From: Azospirillum sp. TSA2s
GTDB lineage: Bacteria > Pseudomonadota > Alphaproteobacteria > Azospirillales > Azospirillaceae
Direction: 5' to 3'
Length of the DNA: 64,000 bases
Assembly: GCF_004923315.1 (NCBI RefSeq)
Contig: NZ_CP039646.1
Span: 377,001-441,000, forward strand
The position numbers and the translations under genes are program-made. Under the pieces are notes generated by a model. The model was not told the DNA's origin, did not search any database, and was given only the letters and a program-made list of their open reading frames with translations. Of the stretch, positions 33,067-42,349 are shown one piece after another; positions within the stretch are counted from its first letter, which is position 1, and the number at the start of each line of letters is the position of its first letter.

Positions 33067-33621
33067 ATGGCCACCAAGCGCAAGACCGCCTCCTCCGCCG
33101 CTCCCGCAACCGCACCCGCCGCCACTGCCGCCGCCGCGCCGGTGTTCGAGGCTCCGGTGGAAAGCTGGGCCGACACCATCCTGCGCACCAACTTCGCGTC
33201 GGTGGAACAGGACAGCATCGTCCTGCTGCAGGCGGCCAGCACCCTGCTGGAATCGGATGTGCCGGAAAAGGTCAACCTCGCGCTGGACCAGAACCTGAAG
33301 CTGTGGATCGCCATCAAGACGGTCCTGCTGAACGACGACTGCCCGGTCGAGCCGGAAGTGAAGGCCAACCTGCGCAATCTGGCGCAGTATGTCGTCTCCA
33401 CCACCATGCTGGCGACCCAGGGCGCCATCGAAACGCGCAAGCTGGTCTCGCTGGCCCGCCTGAACATGAACATCGCCGAAGGCCTGCTCAGCGGCCAGCG
33501 CAACCGCATGATCCAGGAACGCGCCTATCAGATCTGGCAGGAGGAAGGCTGCCCCGAAGGCCGCGAGCAGGAGCACTGGCTGCGCGCCGAGGCCGAAATC
33601 TCGGGCCTGTTCAAGGTCTGA
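33067..33621 (+). CDS. FlaF-like domain fused to DUF2934
   Basis: 184 residues. An Ala/Pro/Thr-rich N-terminus (1-28) leads into a helical region whose NLALDQNLKLWIAIKTVLL and VEPEVKANLRNLAQYV resemble the flagellin regulator FlaF. The C-terminal 30 residues (ERAYQIWQEEGCPEGREQEHW) fit DUF2934. ATG 33067 is chosen by fold; weak GGGGAACC lies upstream. No flagellar genes are adjacent. FlaF binds flagellin translation machinery in Caulobacter and Brucella; a similar job here is only inference. Confidence 0.55.
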   Translation: MATKRKTASSAAPATAPAATAAAAPVFEAPVESWADTILRTNFASVEQDSIVLLQAASTLLESDVPEKVNLALDQNLKLWIAIKTVLLNDDCPVEPEVKANLRNLAQYVVSTTMLATQGAIETRKLVSLARLNMNIAEGLLSGQRNRMIQERAYQIWQEEGCPEGREQEHWLRAEAEISGLFKV

Positions 33622-33749
33622 GCGAAGGTCGGACGTTCCGGGCCGAGCGCCCGCGCGGGTTTACGCAACACCGCCATACCGCCCCGACATGACCGCCCGC
33701 GTCGCGACACAGTGACGCGGGCGGCAACGCTTGGTAGGCTCGGCGCACC

Positions 33750-34688
33750 GTGACAGTCCCGCCGCAAACCATCCCCAAGCCGCACAAGCGCGTCGACAAC
33801 ACCCCGCTCGGCATCGCCTCGATGCTGATTTCCGTGCTGTTCTTCTCGCTGATGAACGTCCTGGCGAAGCTCCTGATGGACCGCTTCCCGGTGACCGAGG
33901 TCATGTTCTTCCGCAGCCTGTTCGCGCTGATCCCGGTCTGTCTGGCGATCCATTTCGGCATGGGCTTCGTGACGACGCTGCGCACCCGTTATCCCTGGGG
34001 CCATCTGGGGCGGTCGCTGATCGGGCTCAGTTCCATGGCCGCCATGTTCTGGTCCTTCCACCTGCTGCCGCTGGGCGACGCCATCTCGCTGAATTTCGCC
34101 GCCCCGCTGTTCCTCACGGCGCTGTCGGTGCCGCTGTTGAGCGAGAAGGTCGGCATCCACCGCTGGAGCGCGGTTCTGGTCGGCTTCGTCGGCGTGCTCA
34201 TCATCGTCCGGCCCAGCGGCGACGTGCTGAATCTGGGCGCGCTCATCGCGCTGTTCGGCGCGCTGACCAACGCGCTGGCGATGATCGCCATCCGCCAGCT
34301 GAGCCGGACGGAAGTTCCGAACACCATCGTCTTCTACTTCACCCTGCTGACCACCGTCCTGCTCGGCCTGACCCTGCCCTTCTCCTGGATCACGCCGGCC
34401 CCGATGGACTGGCTGCTGCTGCTGGCGACCGGCCTGTGCGGCGGCGGCGGCCAGTTGATGCTGACCCGCGCCTATTCGCTGGCCCCGGCCGCCCTGGTGG
34501 CGCCGCTGAACTACACCTCGCTGCTGCTGGCGGTCGGCTTCGGCTGGCTCCTGTGGGGGGAGGTGCCGACCACGACCATGGCGCTCGGCGCCGCCGTGGT
34601 GATGGCGAGCGGCCTCTATATCCTGCACCGCGAAACCCGGCGCGGCACGGCCGTGACCAAGCCGCTCCCGGCCGGCGAAGGCGACTGA
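33750..34688 (+). CDS. EamA/DMT-superfamily transporter
   Basis: 312 residues with ten predicted helices in two EamA repeats (about 20-145 and 160-300), the classic drug/metabolite exporter layout. The first repeat has FFRSLFALIPVCLAI and the second ALNYTSLLLAVGFGWLLWGE-like helix ends with WGE. It may export an amino acid or metabolite; the substrate cannot be read. GTG 33750 is the start of the open frame and fits the family. Confidence 0.82.
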   Translation: MTVPPQTIPKPHKRVDNTPLGIASMLISVLFFSLMNVLAKLLMDRFPVTEVMFFRSLFALIPVCLAIHFGMGFVTTLRTRYPWGHLGRSLIGLSSMAAMFWSFHLLPLGDAISLNFAAPLFLTALSVPLLSEKVGIHRWSAVLVGFVGVLIIVRPSGDVLNLGALIALFGALTNALAMIAIRQLSRTEVPNTIVFYFTLLTTVLLGLTLPFSWITPAPMDWLLLLATGLCGGGGQLMLTRAYSLAPAALVAPLNYTSLLLAVGFGWLLWGEVPTTTMALGAAVVMASGLYILHRETRRGTAVTKPLPAGEGD

Positions 34689-34751
34689 CGGCACCCCGCG
34701 CGCCCCGAAATTTCGGCGGATCGCCGCGCGTCATAGTTTCGCCATGGCGCA

Positions 34752-34901
34752 ATGATGGGCTGTAGCATTGCGCCGGTGAACAAGTCGGTGGGCAAAAACC
34801 GCAGGCGGCACCTATATGATTGGCTCGCGCAGCATGACCGGTCGGCGGCGCCAAGCGAACCGCCGGACCGGCTGCATTTCGGCGCGGAGGGGGCGGCATG
34901 A
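34752..34901 (+). CDS. Possible 49-residue ORF coupled to the TIGR02302 gene
   Basis: A short frame from ATG 34752 (MMGCSIAPVNKSVG...) ends in a TGA that overlaps the next gene's ATG in an ATGA arrangement. It is basic in the middle and has no known motif. Third-position GC is a little lower than in the neighbours. It could be a leader peptide that couples translation, or chance. Confidence 0.3.
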   Translation: MMGCSIAPVNKSVGKNRRRHLYDWLAQHDRSAAPSEPPDRLHFGAEGAA

Positions 34902-37612
34902 AGCAGAACGAGCGACGCGGCGACTCCGGGCCCGGCCAGAATCAGGCTGCCCAGAACCGGGCCGCCGATGATCGTGGCGACAGCGACGGCGTGACCGAAC
35001 CGCGCCTCCGCCTTGCCCAGGCGCGCGCGGCGCTGCTGTGGGAACGGCTGGGGCCGGCGCTGTGGGCGCCGCTGTCGGTGCTGGGCGCCTTCCTGGCGCT
35101 GGCGCTGCTGAATCTGCTGGTCCTGCTGCCGGGCTGGCTGCACGGGCTGGCCCTGCTGGTGCTTGCCGCCGCCTTCCTGCTGTCGCTCGTCATCGGGGTC
35201 CGGCGCTTCCGCAGCCCGGCCGAGGATGAGGCCCGCCGCCGGCTGGAACGGGACAGCGGTCTCGCCCACCGTCCGCTGCACACCCTGCGCGACCGGCCCG
35301 CCGGCAACGACCCGACCGCCCAGGCTCTGTGGCGCCTGCATCAGGAGCGCACGCGCGCCGCCATGCGCGGCCTGCGCGTCGCTTGGCCGGGCACCGAGGT
35401 GCCGTCGCACGACCGCTATGCCCTGCGCGCCCTGGTGATCCTGACGCTGGTGGTCGCCGGTGCAGCATCCTGGGGTGACTGGCGCCCGCGCATCGCCGCC
35501 GCGCTGACCCCCCATTTCGCCAGCGGCACCGTCACGGCGGCGGCGACGCTCGACCTCTGGATCAACCCGCCCGACTATACCGGCCTGCCGCCGGTCTTCC
35601 TGAAATCCGGCTCCACCGCAAAGCCGGCAAGCCAGCAGACCGCCGGTTCCCCCACCGCCAACCACTCCGGCGACCACCCCGCCGACCAACCGGTGAAGGT
35701 GCCGCAGGGCAGCCTCGTGCTCGCCCGCGTCACCGGCGGCGGCGGCACCCCCAGCCTGGAGGCCGGCGACCAGACCGGCCCGTTCGAGGCGGTGGATTCG
35801 ACCAATTTCCAGGTGCAGAAGCCGGTAAACGGCGGCACCCGCATCGCCGTCACCCAGGGCGGGCGCACGCTGGGCTCCTGGCCGATCGAGGTGGTGCCCG
35901 ACCGCGCGCCCATCATCGCCCATGCCAATCCGCCCGCCGCCGGAGAGCGCGGCGCACTGAAGCTGGACTATGCCGCCCGCGACGACTACGGCCTGACCGA
36001 GGTGAAGGCGCAGATCCGCCGCGCACCCGATGTTCCGCCGCCCCCCGGCGCCGCGAACAACGGCGCCGCGAAGACCGAGGCGCCGAAGGCCGAGGCCGAC
36101 CCGGTGCTGGAATTCCCGCTGTCGCTGCCCGGCGTCCGGCCGAAGGAGGCGCACGCCACCGCCTTCCAGGATCTGACCGCCCATCCCTGGGCCGGCATGC
36201 CGGTGACGGTTCGGCTGACCGCGACCGACGGCGCCGGCCAGACCGGCCGGTCGGAGGATGCGGCGATCATCCTGCCGGAACGGACCTTCAACCATCCCGT
36301 CGCCCGCGCCATCATCAACCAGCGCAAGGTCCTGACCCGCAATCCGCAGGAGTCGCGGGTCCAGGTCGCCCGCGCGCTGGCGGAGATCTCCGCGCGCCCC
36401 GGCACCTATGGCGACGACATCGTCGCCTTCCTGTCGCTGCGCACCGCCATGGCCCGGCTGATGCTGGACCAGAGCGCCGACTCCGTCCCGGCCCTGCAGC
36501 AGCTTCTGTGGGAAACCGCGCTCCGCATCGAGGATGGCGGGCTGTCGCTGGCGGAGAAGGACCTGCGCGACGCCGAGAAGCGGCTGTCCGAGGCGCTGGA
36601 CAAGAACGCCTCCGACGAGGAACTGAACCGCCTGATGGACGAGCTGCAGGCGGCGCTCGACAAGTTCATGGACGCCATGGAACAGCGGATGATGGAGGCG
36701 CTGCAGCGCGGCGAGAAGATCCCGATGGTCCCGCCGGAAATGGCCGACCAGATGACCGACCGCAACGACCTCCAGCAGATGCTCGACAAGATGCGCGAGA
36801 TGGCGCAGACGGGGTCGCGCGACGCCGCCCGCCAGATGCTGTCCCAGCTTCAGCAGATGCTGGAGAACATGCGGTCCGGCGCCATGGCCCAGATGAACCA
36901 GCAGCAGGCCCAGCAGCAGAACCAGGCCTGGGAGATGATGCAGCAGTTGCAGAAGCTGGCGCAGCAGCAGCAGCAACTCCTCGACCAGAGCTTCCGCCAG
37001 TCGCAGGAGTCGATGGACCAGCAGCAGCAGGGGCAGCAGGGCGAACAGCCCCGCGGCCGCCAGCCCAACCAGCGCCGCAACCAGAACGGCCAGCAGCAGA
37101 ATCCGGGCAGCCCGACCCTGCAGAAGCAGGCCGAACAGCAGGAGGCTCTCCGTCGCCAGCTGGGCGAGCTGATGCGCCGCATGGGTGAACAGCAGGGCGG
37201 CGAGATCCCGCAGCCGCTGGGCCGCGCCGAGCGTGCCATGCGCGACGCCGCCCAGGCGCTGCAGCAGGGCGCCCCCGGCGCCGCGGTGCCGTCGCAGACG
37301 GAGGCGATGGAGCAGTTGCAGCAGGGCATGCAGGGCATGGCCGAACAGATGGCCCAGCAGATGATGGGCCAGGGGGGGCAGGCGATGATGGGCCAGCAGG
37401 GCCAGATGCCCCGCCAGGGCCGGGGACGCGACCCGCTGGGCCGCCGCCCGTCCGGCTACGGCATGCAGGATTCCAACGACGTGAAGATTCCCGAACAGTC
37501 GGAACTCCAGCGCGCCCGTGAAATCCTGGACGAACTCCGCCGCCGGTCCGGCCAGTACGGCCGCCCGCAGGAGGAACGCAACTACATCGACCGGCTGCTG
37601 AAACAGTTCTGA
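34898..37612 (+). CDS. TIGR02302/DUF4175 family membrane protein
   Basis: 904 residues. Two membrane helices (about 52-100), a third near 175-190, a long middle domain with LDLWINPPDYTGLPPVFLK and TATDGAGQTGRSED segments, and a Q/M-rich C-terminal third (about 620-830) full of short QQ runs, followed by a conserved tail ending RNYIDRLLKQF-like. This matches the alphaproteobacterial TIGR02302 family, a conserved protein of unknown role, probably in the envelope. GGAGGGGG precedes ATG 34898. A minus-strand open frame longer than the gene itself covers it but is a composition artefact. Confidence 0.85.
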   Translation: MKQNERRGDSGPGQNQAAQNRAADDRGDSDGVTEPRLRLAQARAALLWERLGPALWAPLSVLGAFLALALLNLLVLLPGWLHGLALLVLAAAFLLSLVIGVRRFRSPAEDEARRRLERDSGLAHRPLHTLRDRPAGNDPTAQALWRLHQERTRAAMRGLRVAWPGTEVPSHDRYALRALVILTLVVAGAASWGDWRPRIAAALTPHFASGTVTAAATLDLWINPPDYTGLPPVFLKSGSTAKPASQQTAGSPTANHSGDHPADQPVKVPQGSLVLARVTGGGGTPSLEAGDQTGPFEAVDSTNFQVQKPVNGGTRIAVTQGGRTLGSWPIEVVPDRAPIIAHANPPAAGERGALKLDYAARDDYGLTEVKAQIRRAPDVPPPPGAANNGAAKTEAPKAEADPVLEFPLSLPGVRPKEAHATAFQDLTAHPWAGMPVTVRLTATDGAGQTGRSEDAAIILPERTFNHPVARAIINQRKVLTRNPQESRVQVARALAEISARPGTYGDDIVAFLSLRTAMARLMLDQSADSVPALQQLLWETALRIEDGGLSLAEKDLRDAEKRLSEALDKNASDEELNRLMDELQAALDKFMDAMEQRMMEALQRGEKIPMVPPEMADQMTDRNDLQQMLDKMREMAQTGSRDAARQMLSQLQQMLENMRSGAMAQMNQQQAQQQNQAWEMMQQLQKLAQQQQQLLDQSFRQSQESMDQQQQGQQGEQPRGRQPNQRRNQNGQQQNPGSPTLQKQAEQQEALRRQLGELMRRMGEQQGGEIPQPLGRAERAMRDAAQALQQGAPGAAVPSQTEAMEQLQQGMQGMAEQMAQQMMGQGGQAMMGQQGQMPRQGRGRDPLGRRPSGYGMQDSNDVKIPEQSELQRAREILDELRRRSGQYGRPQEERNYIDRLLKQF

Positions 37613-37621
37613 TACCTGTCG

Positions 37622-37652
37622 GGGAATTCCGGCGATTCGGGCCGGAATTCCC
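37622..37652 (+). terminator. Hairpin after the TIGR02302 gene
   Basis: Perfect 11-bp stem 37622-37632 with 37642-37652 and a nine-base loop, ten bases beyond the stop codon. No T run follows, so termination efficiency is uncertain. Confidence 0.5.
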
Positions 37653-37757
37653 GCCCGCCGAACCGCTTCGACTTGCAACGCTCCGCTCCCGCCGTCATTT
37701 CCTCAAATTCCGGCCAAACCGGAGCGGAGCGGTCGGCAAGTGGGGGAGAGCGGGCGT

Positions 37758-39137
37758 ATGAAGGTCATCATCTGCGGTGCGGGACAGGTCGGGGCCAGCA
37801 TCGCGCGGCATCTCGCGCTGGAAGACAACGACATCACGGTCATCGACACCTCGACCGAGCTTGCCCAGCGGATGGACGAGAGCCACGACGTGCGCGGCAT
37901 GGTCGGCTACGCTTCGCACCCCGACGTGCTGGCCCAGGCGGGGGCGCGGGACGCCGACATGCTGATCGCCGTCACCCACTCCGACGAGGTCAACATGGTG
38001 GCCTGTCAGGTAGCCCATTCGGTGTTCGACATCCCGCTGCGCATCGCCCGTATCCGCAAGCAGGCCTATCTCCAGCCGGAATGGTCGAAGCTGTTCGCCC
38101 CGGAGCATCTGCCGATCAGCGTCGTCATCTCGCCGGAGGTGGAGATCGCCCACAGCATCGCGCGCCGCCTGCGCTCCCCCGGCGCGTTCGAGATGGTGCC
38201 GCTCGCCGACGGCAAGGTGCATCTGATCGGCGTCCACTGCACCAACAGCTCGCCACTGCTGAACACGCCACTGCGCCGCCTGACCGAGATGTTTCCCGAC
38301 CTGCGCGCCGCCGTGCTGGCGGTCTTCCGCGACGGCACCGGCTTCGTGCCGAAGGGCAACGACCAGCTGCGGCTGGGCGACGACGTGCATCTGGTCTGCC
38401 GTACCGCCGACATCGTCCGCGTCGTCGCCCTGTTCGGCCACAGCGAGGCGCCGGCCCGCCGGCTGGTCATCGCCGGCGGCGGCAATGTCGGCTTCAATCT
38501 GGCGCAGATCGTCGAACGCCACATGCGCGGCATCTCCATCAAGATGATCGAGGGCAACGCCGACCGGGCGGAGCTGATCTCGCGCTCGCTGCGCTCCAGC
38601 ACGGTGGTGCTGAACGGCGACGCGCTCGACCATGAGATCCTGGAGGAGGCGCAGGTCGGCCGGGCGGAGACCATCGTCGCCGTCACCAACGACGACGAGA
38701 CCAACGTCTTCACCTCGCTGCTGGCCAAGCGCGCCGGCTGCGGCCGGGCGATCACGCTGCTGAACAAGACCTCCTACGCGCCGATCGTCGCCGGGCTGGG
38801 GATGGATGTCGTCGTCAACCCGGCGGCGGTCACCGTCTCCTCCATCCTGCGCCATGTCCGGCGCGGCCGGGTGGCGGCGGTGCAGACCATCGGCGACAAT
38901 TTCGGCGAGGTGGTGGAGGCGGAGGCGCTGGAGACCTCGCGCGCCGTCAGCGGCCCCATCGGCACCATCGGCCTGCCGGCCGGCATGATGATCGGCGCGC
39001 TGGTCCGCGGCGGCGAGGTCATCATCCCCACCAGCCAGACGGTGATCGAACCGCGCGACCGCGTCATCGTGATGGCGACCGCCGATCTGGTGCGCAAGGT
39101 CGAAAAGCTGTTCGCAGTCGGGCTGGAATTCTTCTGA
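37758..39137 (+). CDS. trkA: Potassium uptake regulatory protein TrkA
   Basis: 459 residues, the E. coli TrkA length. Two RCK units, each a Rossmann NAD-binding domain (MKVIICGAGQVGASIARHL at 1-19; RLVIAGGGNVGFNLAQIV near 235) followed by a TrkA-C ligand domain. The cytoplasmic ring gates TrkH in response to NAD(H)/ATP. ATG 37758 starts exactly at the Rossmann fold and has GGGGGAG ahead. trkH begins 59 bases downstream. The usual alphaproteobacterial ntrX neighbour is absent. Confidence 0.95.
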   Translation: MKVIICGAGQVGASIARHLALEDNDITVIDTSTELAQRMDESHDVRGMVGYASHPDVLAQAGARDADMLIAVTHSDEVNMVACQVAHSVFDIPLRIARIRKQAYLQPEWSKLFAPEHLPISVVISPEVEIAHSIARRLRSPGAFEMVPLADGKVHLIGVHCTNSSPLLNTPLRRLTEMFPDLRAAVLAVFRDGTGFVPKGNDQLRLGDDVHLVCRTADIVRVVALFGHSEAPARRLVIAGGGNVGFNLAQIVERHMRGISIKMIEGNADRAELISRSLRSSTVVLNGDALDHEILEEAQVGRAETIVAVTNDDETNVFTSLLAKRAGCGRAITLLNKTSYAPIVAGLGMDVVVNPAAVTVSSILRHVRRGRVAAVQTIGDNFGEVVEAEALETSRAVSGPIGTIGLPAGMMIGALVRGGEVIIPTSQTVIEPRDRVIVMATADLVRKVEKLFAVGLEFF

Positions 39138-39196
39138 TCGGCCGCTCCCTCCCGTTGAGAATTCGCAGCCGCCCCATTCTGCCGTCCAGAGACATC

Positions 39197-40657
39197 ATGC
39201 CGAATTTCAGGCCGATCCTGTTCATCATCGCCATCGTGCTGCTGGCGCTCGCCGCGACGATGCTCATCCCGGCCGCGGTCGACTATGCCTATGGGAATCC
39301 GGATGCGCGGGTCTTCCTCTATTCCGCCGCCTTCACCGGTGCCTGCGGCGCGGCGCTGGCGTGGTCCGCGCGCTGCCACCTGCACGGCGGGCTGTCGCTG
39401 CGGCAGGCCTTCCTGCTGACGCCGCTGACCTGGACCACCACCGCGGCCTTCGCTGCCTTGCCGTTTCAGTTCGGCCATTTCCCCGACCTGTCGCTGAACT
39501 ACGCCAACGCCTTCTTCGAGACGATGTCGGGGCTGACCACCACGGGATCGACCGTGCTGGTCGGGCTGGACCTGACGACGGAGGGGATCCTGCTGTGGCG
39601 GGCGCTGCTGCAATGGCTGGGCGGCATCGGCATCATCGGCGTCGCCATCGCGGTGCTGCCGGCGCTCAGGGTCGGCGGCATGCAGCTGTTCCGCACCGAA
39701 TCCTCCGACCGCTCGCAGAAGGTGCTGCCGCGCGCCCAGCAGATCGCCAAGGCCATCACGGCGGTCTACACCGGACTGACGGTGATCTGCGGTCTCAGCT
39801 ATTGGCTGGCCGGCATGACCCCGTTCGAGGCGGTGGTGCATGCGCTGACCAGCCTGTCGAGCGGCGGCTTCTCCACCTCGGACGCTTCGGCCGGGCATTT
39901 CAGGAATCCGGTGCTGCATTGGCTGATGACGCTGTTCATGCTGGCGGGCAGCCTGCCCTTCGTCCTCTATGTCCGCACCCTGACCGGCCAGCGCGACGCG
40001 CTGTGGCGCGACAGCCAGGTGCGCACCTACCTGACCTTCCTGACGGCGGTGATCCTGCCGCTCAGCCTCTGGCTGACGCTCAAGCACGACTACGGCTTTG
40101 CCGATGCGCTGCGTCTGGTCGCCTTCAACGTGGTCTCGGTCGTCACCACCACCGGCTACGCCTACACCGACTACAGCCTGTGGGGAAATCTGGCGGTCGG
40201 CGTGTTCTTCGGCCTGACCTTCATCGGCGGCTGCACCGGATCGACCGCCGGCGGCATCAAGATCTTCCGGTTCGAGGTGATGGCGACGGTGCTGCGCACC
40301 CACTTCCTCCACCTGATCTATCCCCGCGGCGTCTTCCCGCGCCAGTACGGCAACCGGCAACTGGACGACGACGTTCTGGGATCGGTGATCGTCTTCTTCG
40401 CGCTGTTCTTCACCGCCTACAGCGTCACCACGATCGCGCTGATGGCGCTGGGGCTGGACTTCATCACCAGCGCCAGCGCCGCAGTGACCGCGCTGGCCAA
40501 TGTCGGCCCCGGACTGGGCGACGTCATCGGTCCGGCCGGGACCTTCGCCCCGCTGCCGGATTCGGCCAAATGGCTGCTGTCGCTGGCGATGCTGCTGGGC
40601 CGGCTGGAGCTGTTCACCGTGCTGGTGCTGTTCATGCCACAATTCTGGCGGGGCTGA
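39197..40657 (+). CDS. trkH: Potassium channel-type transporter TrkH
   Basis: 486 residues with the fourfold M1-P-M2 layout. The four selectivity-filter loops are readable: GLTTTGST, SLSSGGFST, VVTTTGYA and ANVGPGLGD. A GGCTGSTAGGIKIFR segment is the intramembrane gating loop. It moves K+ across the inner membrane together with TrkA. ATG 39197 places helix 1 directly after the start; an in-frame TTG at 39155 is less likely. Confidence 0.95.
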   Translation: MPNFRPILFIIAIVLLALAATMLIPAAVDYAYGNPDARVFLYSAAFTGACGAALAWSARCHLHGGLSLRQAFLLTPLTWTTTAAFAALPFQFGHFPDLSLNYANAFFETMSGLTTTGSTVLVGLDLTTEGILLWRALLQWLGGIGIIGVAIAVLPALRVGGMQLFRTESSDRSQKVLPRAQQIAKAITAVYTGLTVICGLSYWLAGMTPFEAVVHALTSLSSGGFSTSDASAGHFRNPVLHWLMTLFMLAGSLPFVLYVRTLTGQRDALWRDSQVRTYLTFLTAVILPLSLWLTLKHDYGFADALRLVAFNVVSVVTTTGYAYTDYSLWGNLAVGVFFGLTFIGGCTGSTAGGIKIFRFEVMATVLRTHFLHLIYPRGVFPRQYGNRQLDDDVLGSVIVFFALFFTAYSVTTIALMALGLDFITSASAAVTALANVGPGLGDVIGPAGTFAPLPDSAKWLLSLAMLLGRLELFTVLVLFMPQFWRG

Positions 40658-40663
40658 AACGGC

Positions 40664-40692
40664 GACGGGACCGGCTTTCGCACGGTCCCGTC
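40664..40692 (+). terminator. Hairpin after trkH
   Basis: Perfect 10-bp stem 40664-40673 with 40683-40692, nine-base loop, between convergent trkH and the small minus-strand gene. No T run, so a moderate call. Confidence 0.5.
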
Positions 40693-40719
40693 CCGAAACA
40701 CCTCAACCGGTGCCCGGCA

Positions 40720-40938
40720 TCATTCGTCAGGATTGTGGTTGGCGACGTGGTCCTGCATCTGTTCGGTCTGCACGGCCTTGCTGTCCAGGCCGCGGGCGTC
40801 GGAATGACGGGACTTGTCGCGGTTCGACAGCACTTCGTTGTCGCCGATGGAGCCGGCGGGCAGGTCGGTGGTGGCGCCGGTGCCGGTGCCCTTGCCCTGT
40901 CCACTCGGGCTCATGTGCTTCTTGCTGGCGTTCGCCAT
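40720..40938 (-). CDS. Small hydrophilic hypothetical protein
   Basis: 72 residues, no hydrophobic stretch, rich in Gly, Ser, Asp and His (GQGKGTGTGATTDLPAG; RDKSRHSDARGLDSKAVQ). It looks intrinsically disordered. ATG 40938 has GGAG upstream. I do not recognise a family. It follows the DUF4142/PRC-barrel gene on the same strand and may be co-expressed with it. Confidence 0.55.
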   Translation of the reverse strand: MANASKKHMSPSGQGKGTGTGATTDLPAGSIGDNEVLSNRDKSRHSDARGLDSKAVQTEQMQDHVANHNPDE

Positions 40939-41069
40939 GGCGTTATCTCCGTCGGTTGGCCGTGTCGGTTGGCTGTACGGGGCCGCCGGGAAGACGGTCC
41001 CCGGCGGCCGACGGCTGGAAGCGGGATCAGGAGTGACCGTCAGGCCCACCCATTGTTACTGCGGCTTGC

Positions 41070-42047
41070 TCACTGCGGGTTGCGCGGCTTGGTGCTGTCC
41101 AGGCTGTTGGCCGTGCCATGGGCCGCGTCGTCGCCGGACATGCCGCTGTGGTTGGCATTGCTGCCGGTGCTGCCGGTGTTGTGGTCGCCGTTGCGCTTGC
41201 CCAGCGAGACGGTGTTGTCGTCGTACTTGAACTCCGCCATCTGCTTGACCTGATCCTCGGTCACCTGACGGGCGACGACGCGGTCGCCGTCGGTCCGCAG
41301 CAGGTTGTAATCCAGCGCCACCTGCTTGGCGCCGATGCCCAGCACGCCGCCGCGGTTCAGGATCACCTGGGTGGCCTTGCCGCTCTGGGCGTCGAGGATG
41401 ATGTCGGCGACGTCGCCCAGCTTCTTGCCGTTCTCGCCGTAGACGTCCTTGCCCATCATCTTCTCGAAGCTGGTGCCCTGCTGGGCGGCGGCACCACCGG
41501 CGGAGGCGACGGCCGGGCGCTGGTCGCGGGCCATGCGCAGATGCTGTTCCAGCGTCGGCAGGGTCTGCTCGGCGAAGCGCTTCAGGTCGGCGTCCTTGCC
41601 GTTCTGCGCCTCCTCACGGAACAGCGAGACGGCGGTCTGGTGGGCGTCGGCCTGACCCTGCATATAGGCGGAATCGAACTGCTCGCCCTTCATGCCGCGC
41701 AGCTTGTCCAGCTTCTGCTGGTGTTCGGAATCGAGCTTGGTCGGCAGCGTCATCGACTTCTTCTGCGCCATCTCCTTCATGGCGTCGGAGGTCTTGGTGT
41801 GGTCGGACACCATGTGGCTGCCGAACTGCTTGACGTCCTTGTCCTTCGCCTGGTCCTGCGCCAGCTTGCCCGCCTGGATTTCGAACATGTCGCTCATCGC
41901 CGCCTTGGTGGCGAAATTCATGTCCTGCTGCGCCAGCTGGCCCTTCTCGGTCACCTTGGCGGTCGGCGTCGGCGTCTGGGCCAGGGACAGGGCGGGGGCC
42001 GCGAACAGAACCAGGGCGGCGGTCGCGAGAAGATGATGGCGTTTCAT
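41070..42047 (-). CDS. Secreted DUF4142 protein with C-terminal PRC-barrel
   Basis: 325 residues. Signal peptide (LLATAALVLFAAPALSLAQ), a ferritin-like helical DUF4142 domain (about 40-175, with FGSHMVSDHTKTSDAM), and a PRC-barrel (about 190-270, GKDVYGENGKKLGDVADIIL). The tail is Asn/Ser/Gly-rich. DUF4142 proteins are often periplasmic and stress-linked; the fusion with PRC-barrel is seen in soil alphaproteobacteria, but function is unknown. GGAG lies ahead of ATG 42047. Confidence 0.82.
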   Translation of the reverse strand: MKRHHLLATAALVLFAAPALSLAQTPTPTAKVTEKGQLAQQDMNFATKAAMSDMFEIQAGKLAQDQAKDKDVKQFGSHMVSDHTKTSDAMKEMAQKKSMTLPTKLDSEHQQKLDKLRGMKGEQFDSAYMQGQADAHQTAVSLFREEAQNGKDADLKRFAEQTLPTLEQHLRMARDQRPAVASAGGAAAQQGTSFEKMMGKDVYGENGKKLGDVADIILDAQSGKATQVILNRGGVLGIGAKQVALDYNLLRTDGDRVVARQVTEDQVKQMAEFKYDDNTVSLGKRNGDHNTGSTGSNANHSGMSGDDAAHGTANSLDSTKPRNPQ

Positions 42048-42349
42048 GGAGGCGGCTCCTGCAAATTCATGGTTTTCCGGTCGCCGACAGTCCGACCTCG
42101 CGGCCGGGCCGAAGCGCCCTTCTTCTCCACCTCAACCGTCGGGCGCGGCGGTCGTTCCCTTCCACCCGGCAGACTGGCCGGCCACCCACCCACCCATCCC
42201 CCACCCATCCGGACCACCCCGTCCGGTTCGTCCGGGGTGCCGCACCTGTGCACCGATTCGGCCAAGGGGGACGCGCCGGGGGTATAGCCGAAAGAGCACT
42301 CGGCCTAGGCCGCGCGTCCGGGGCAAGAAGGGTGGTCTATTACCCCGGT
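42048..42349. promoter_or_regulatory. Divergent region with a G-quadruplex motif
   Basis: About 300 bases between divergent genes. At 42185-42206 the minus strand reads GGGTGGGGGATGGGTGGGTGGG in effect: five runs of at least three G separated by one or two bases, a very strong quadruplex motif, about 140 bases upstream of the DUF4142 gene. A 7-bp hairpin (42215-42221 with 42233-42239) and a perfect palindrome CGGCCTAGGCCG (42301-42312) follow toward the oxidoreductase gene. Confidence 0.5.

Noticed and set aside
34616..37678. A 1020-codon minus-strand open frame, longer than the TIGR02302 gene it covers
   Set aside because: It is antisense to a well-supported gene in very GC-rich DNA, where stop codons are rare in the opposite frames. 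Its sequence is repetitive L/H/R/G with no domain and no ribosome site.
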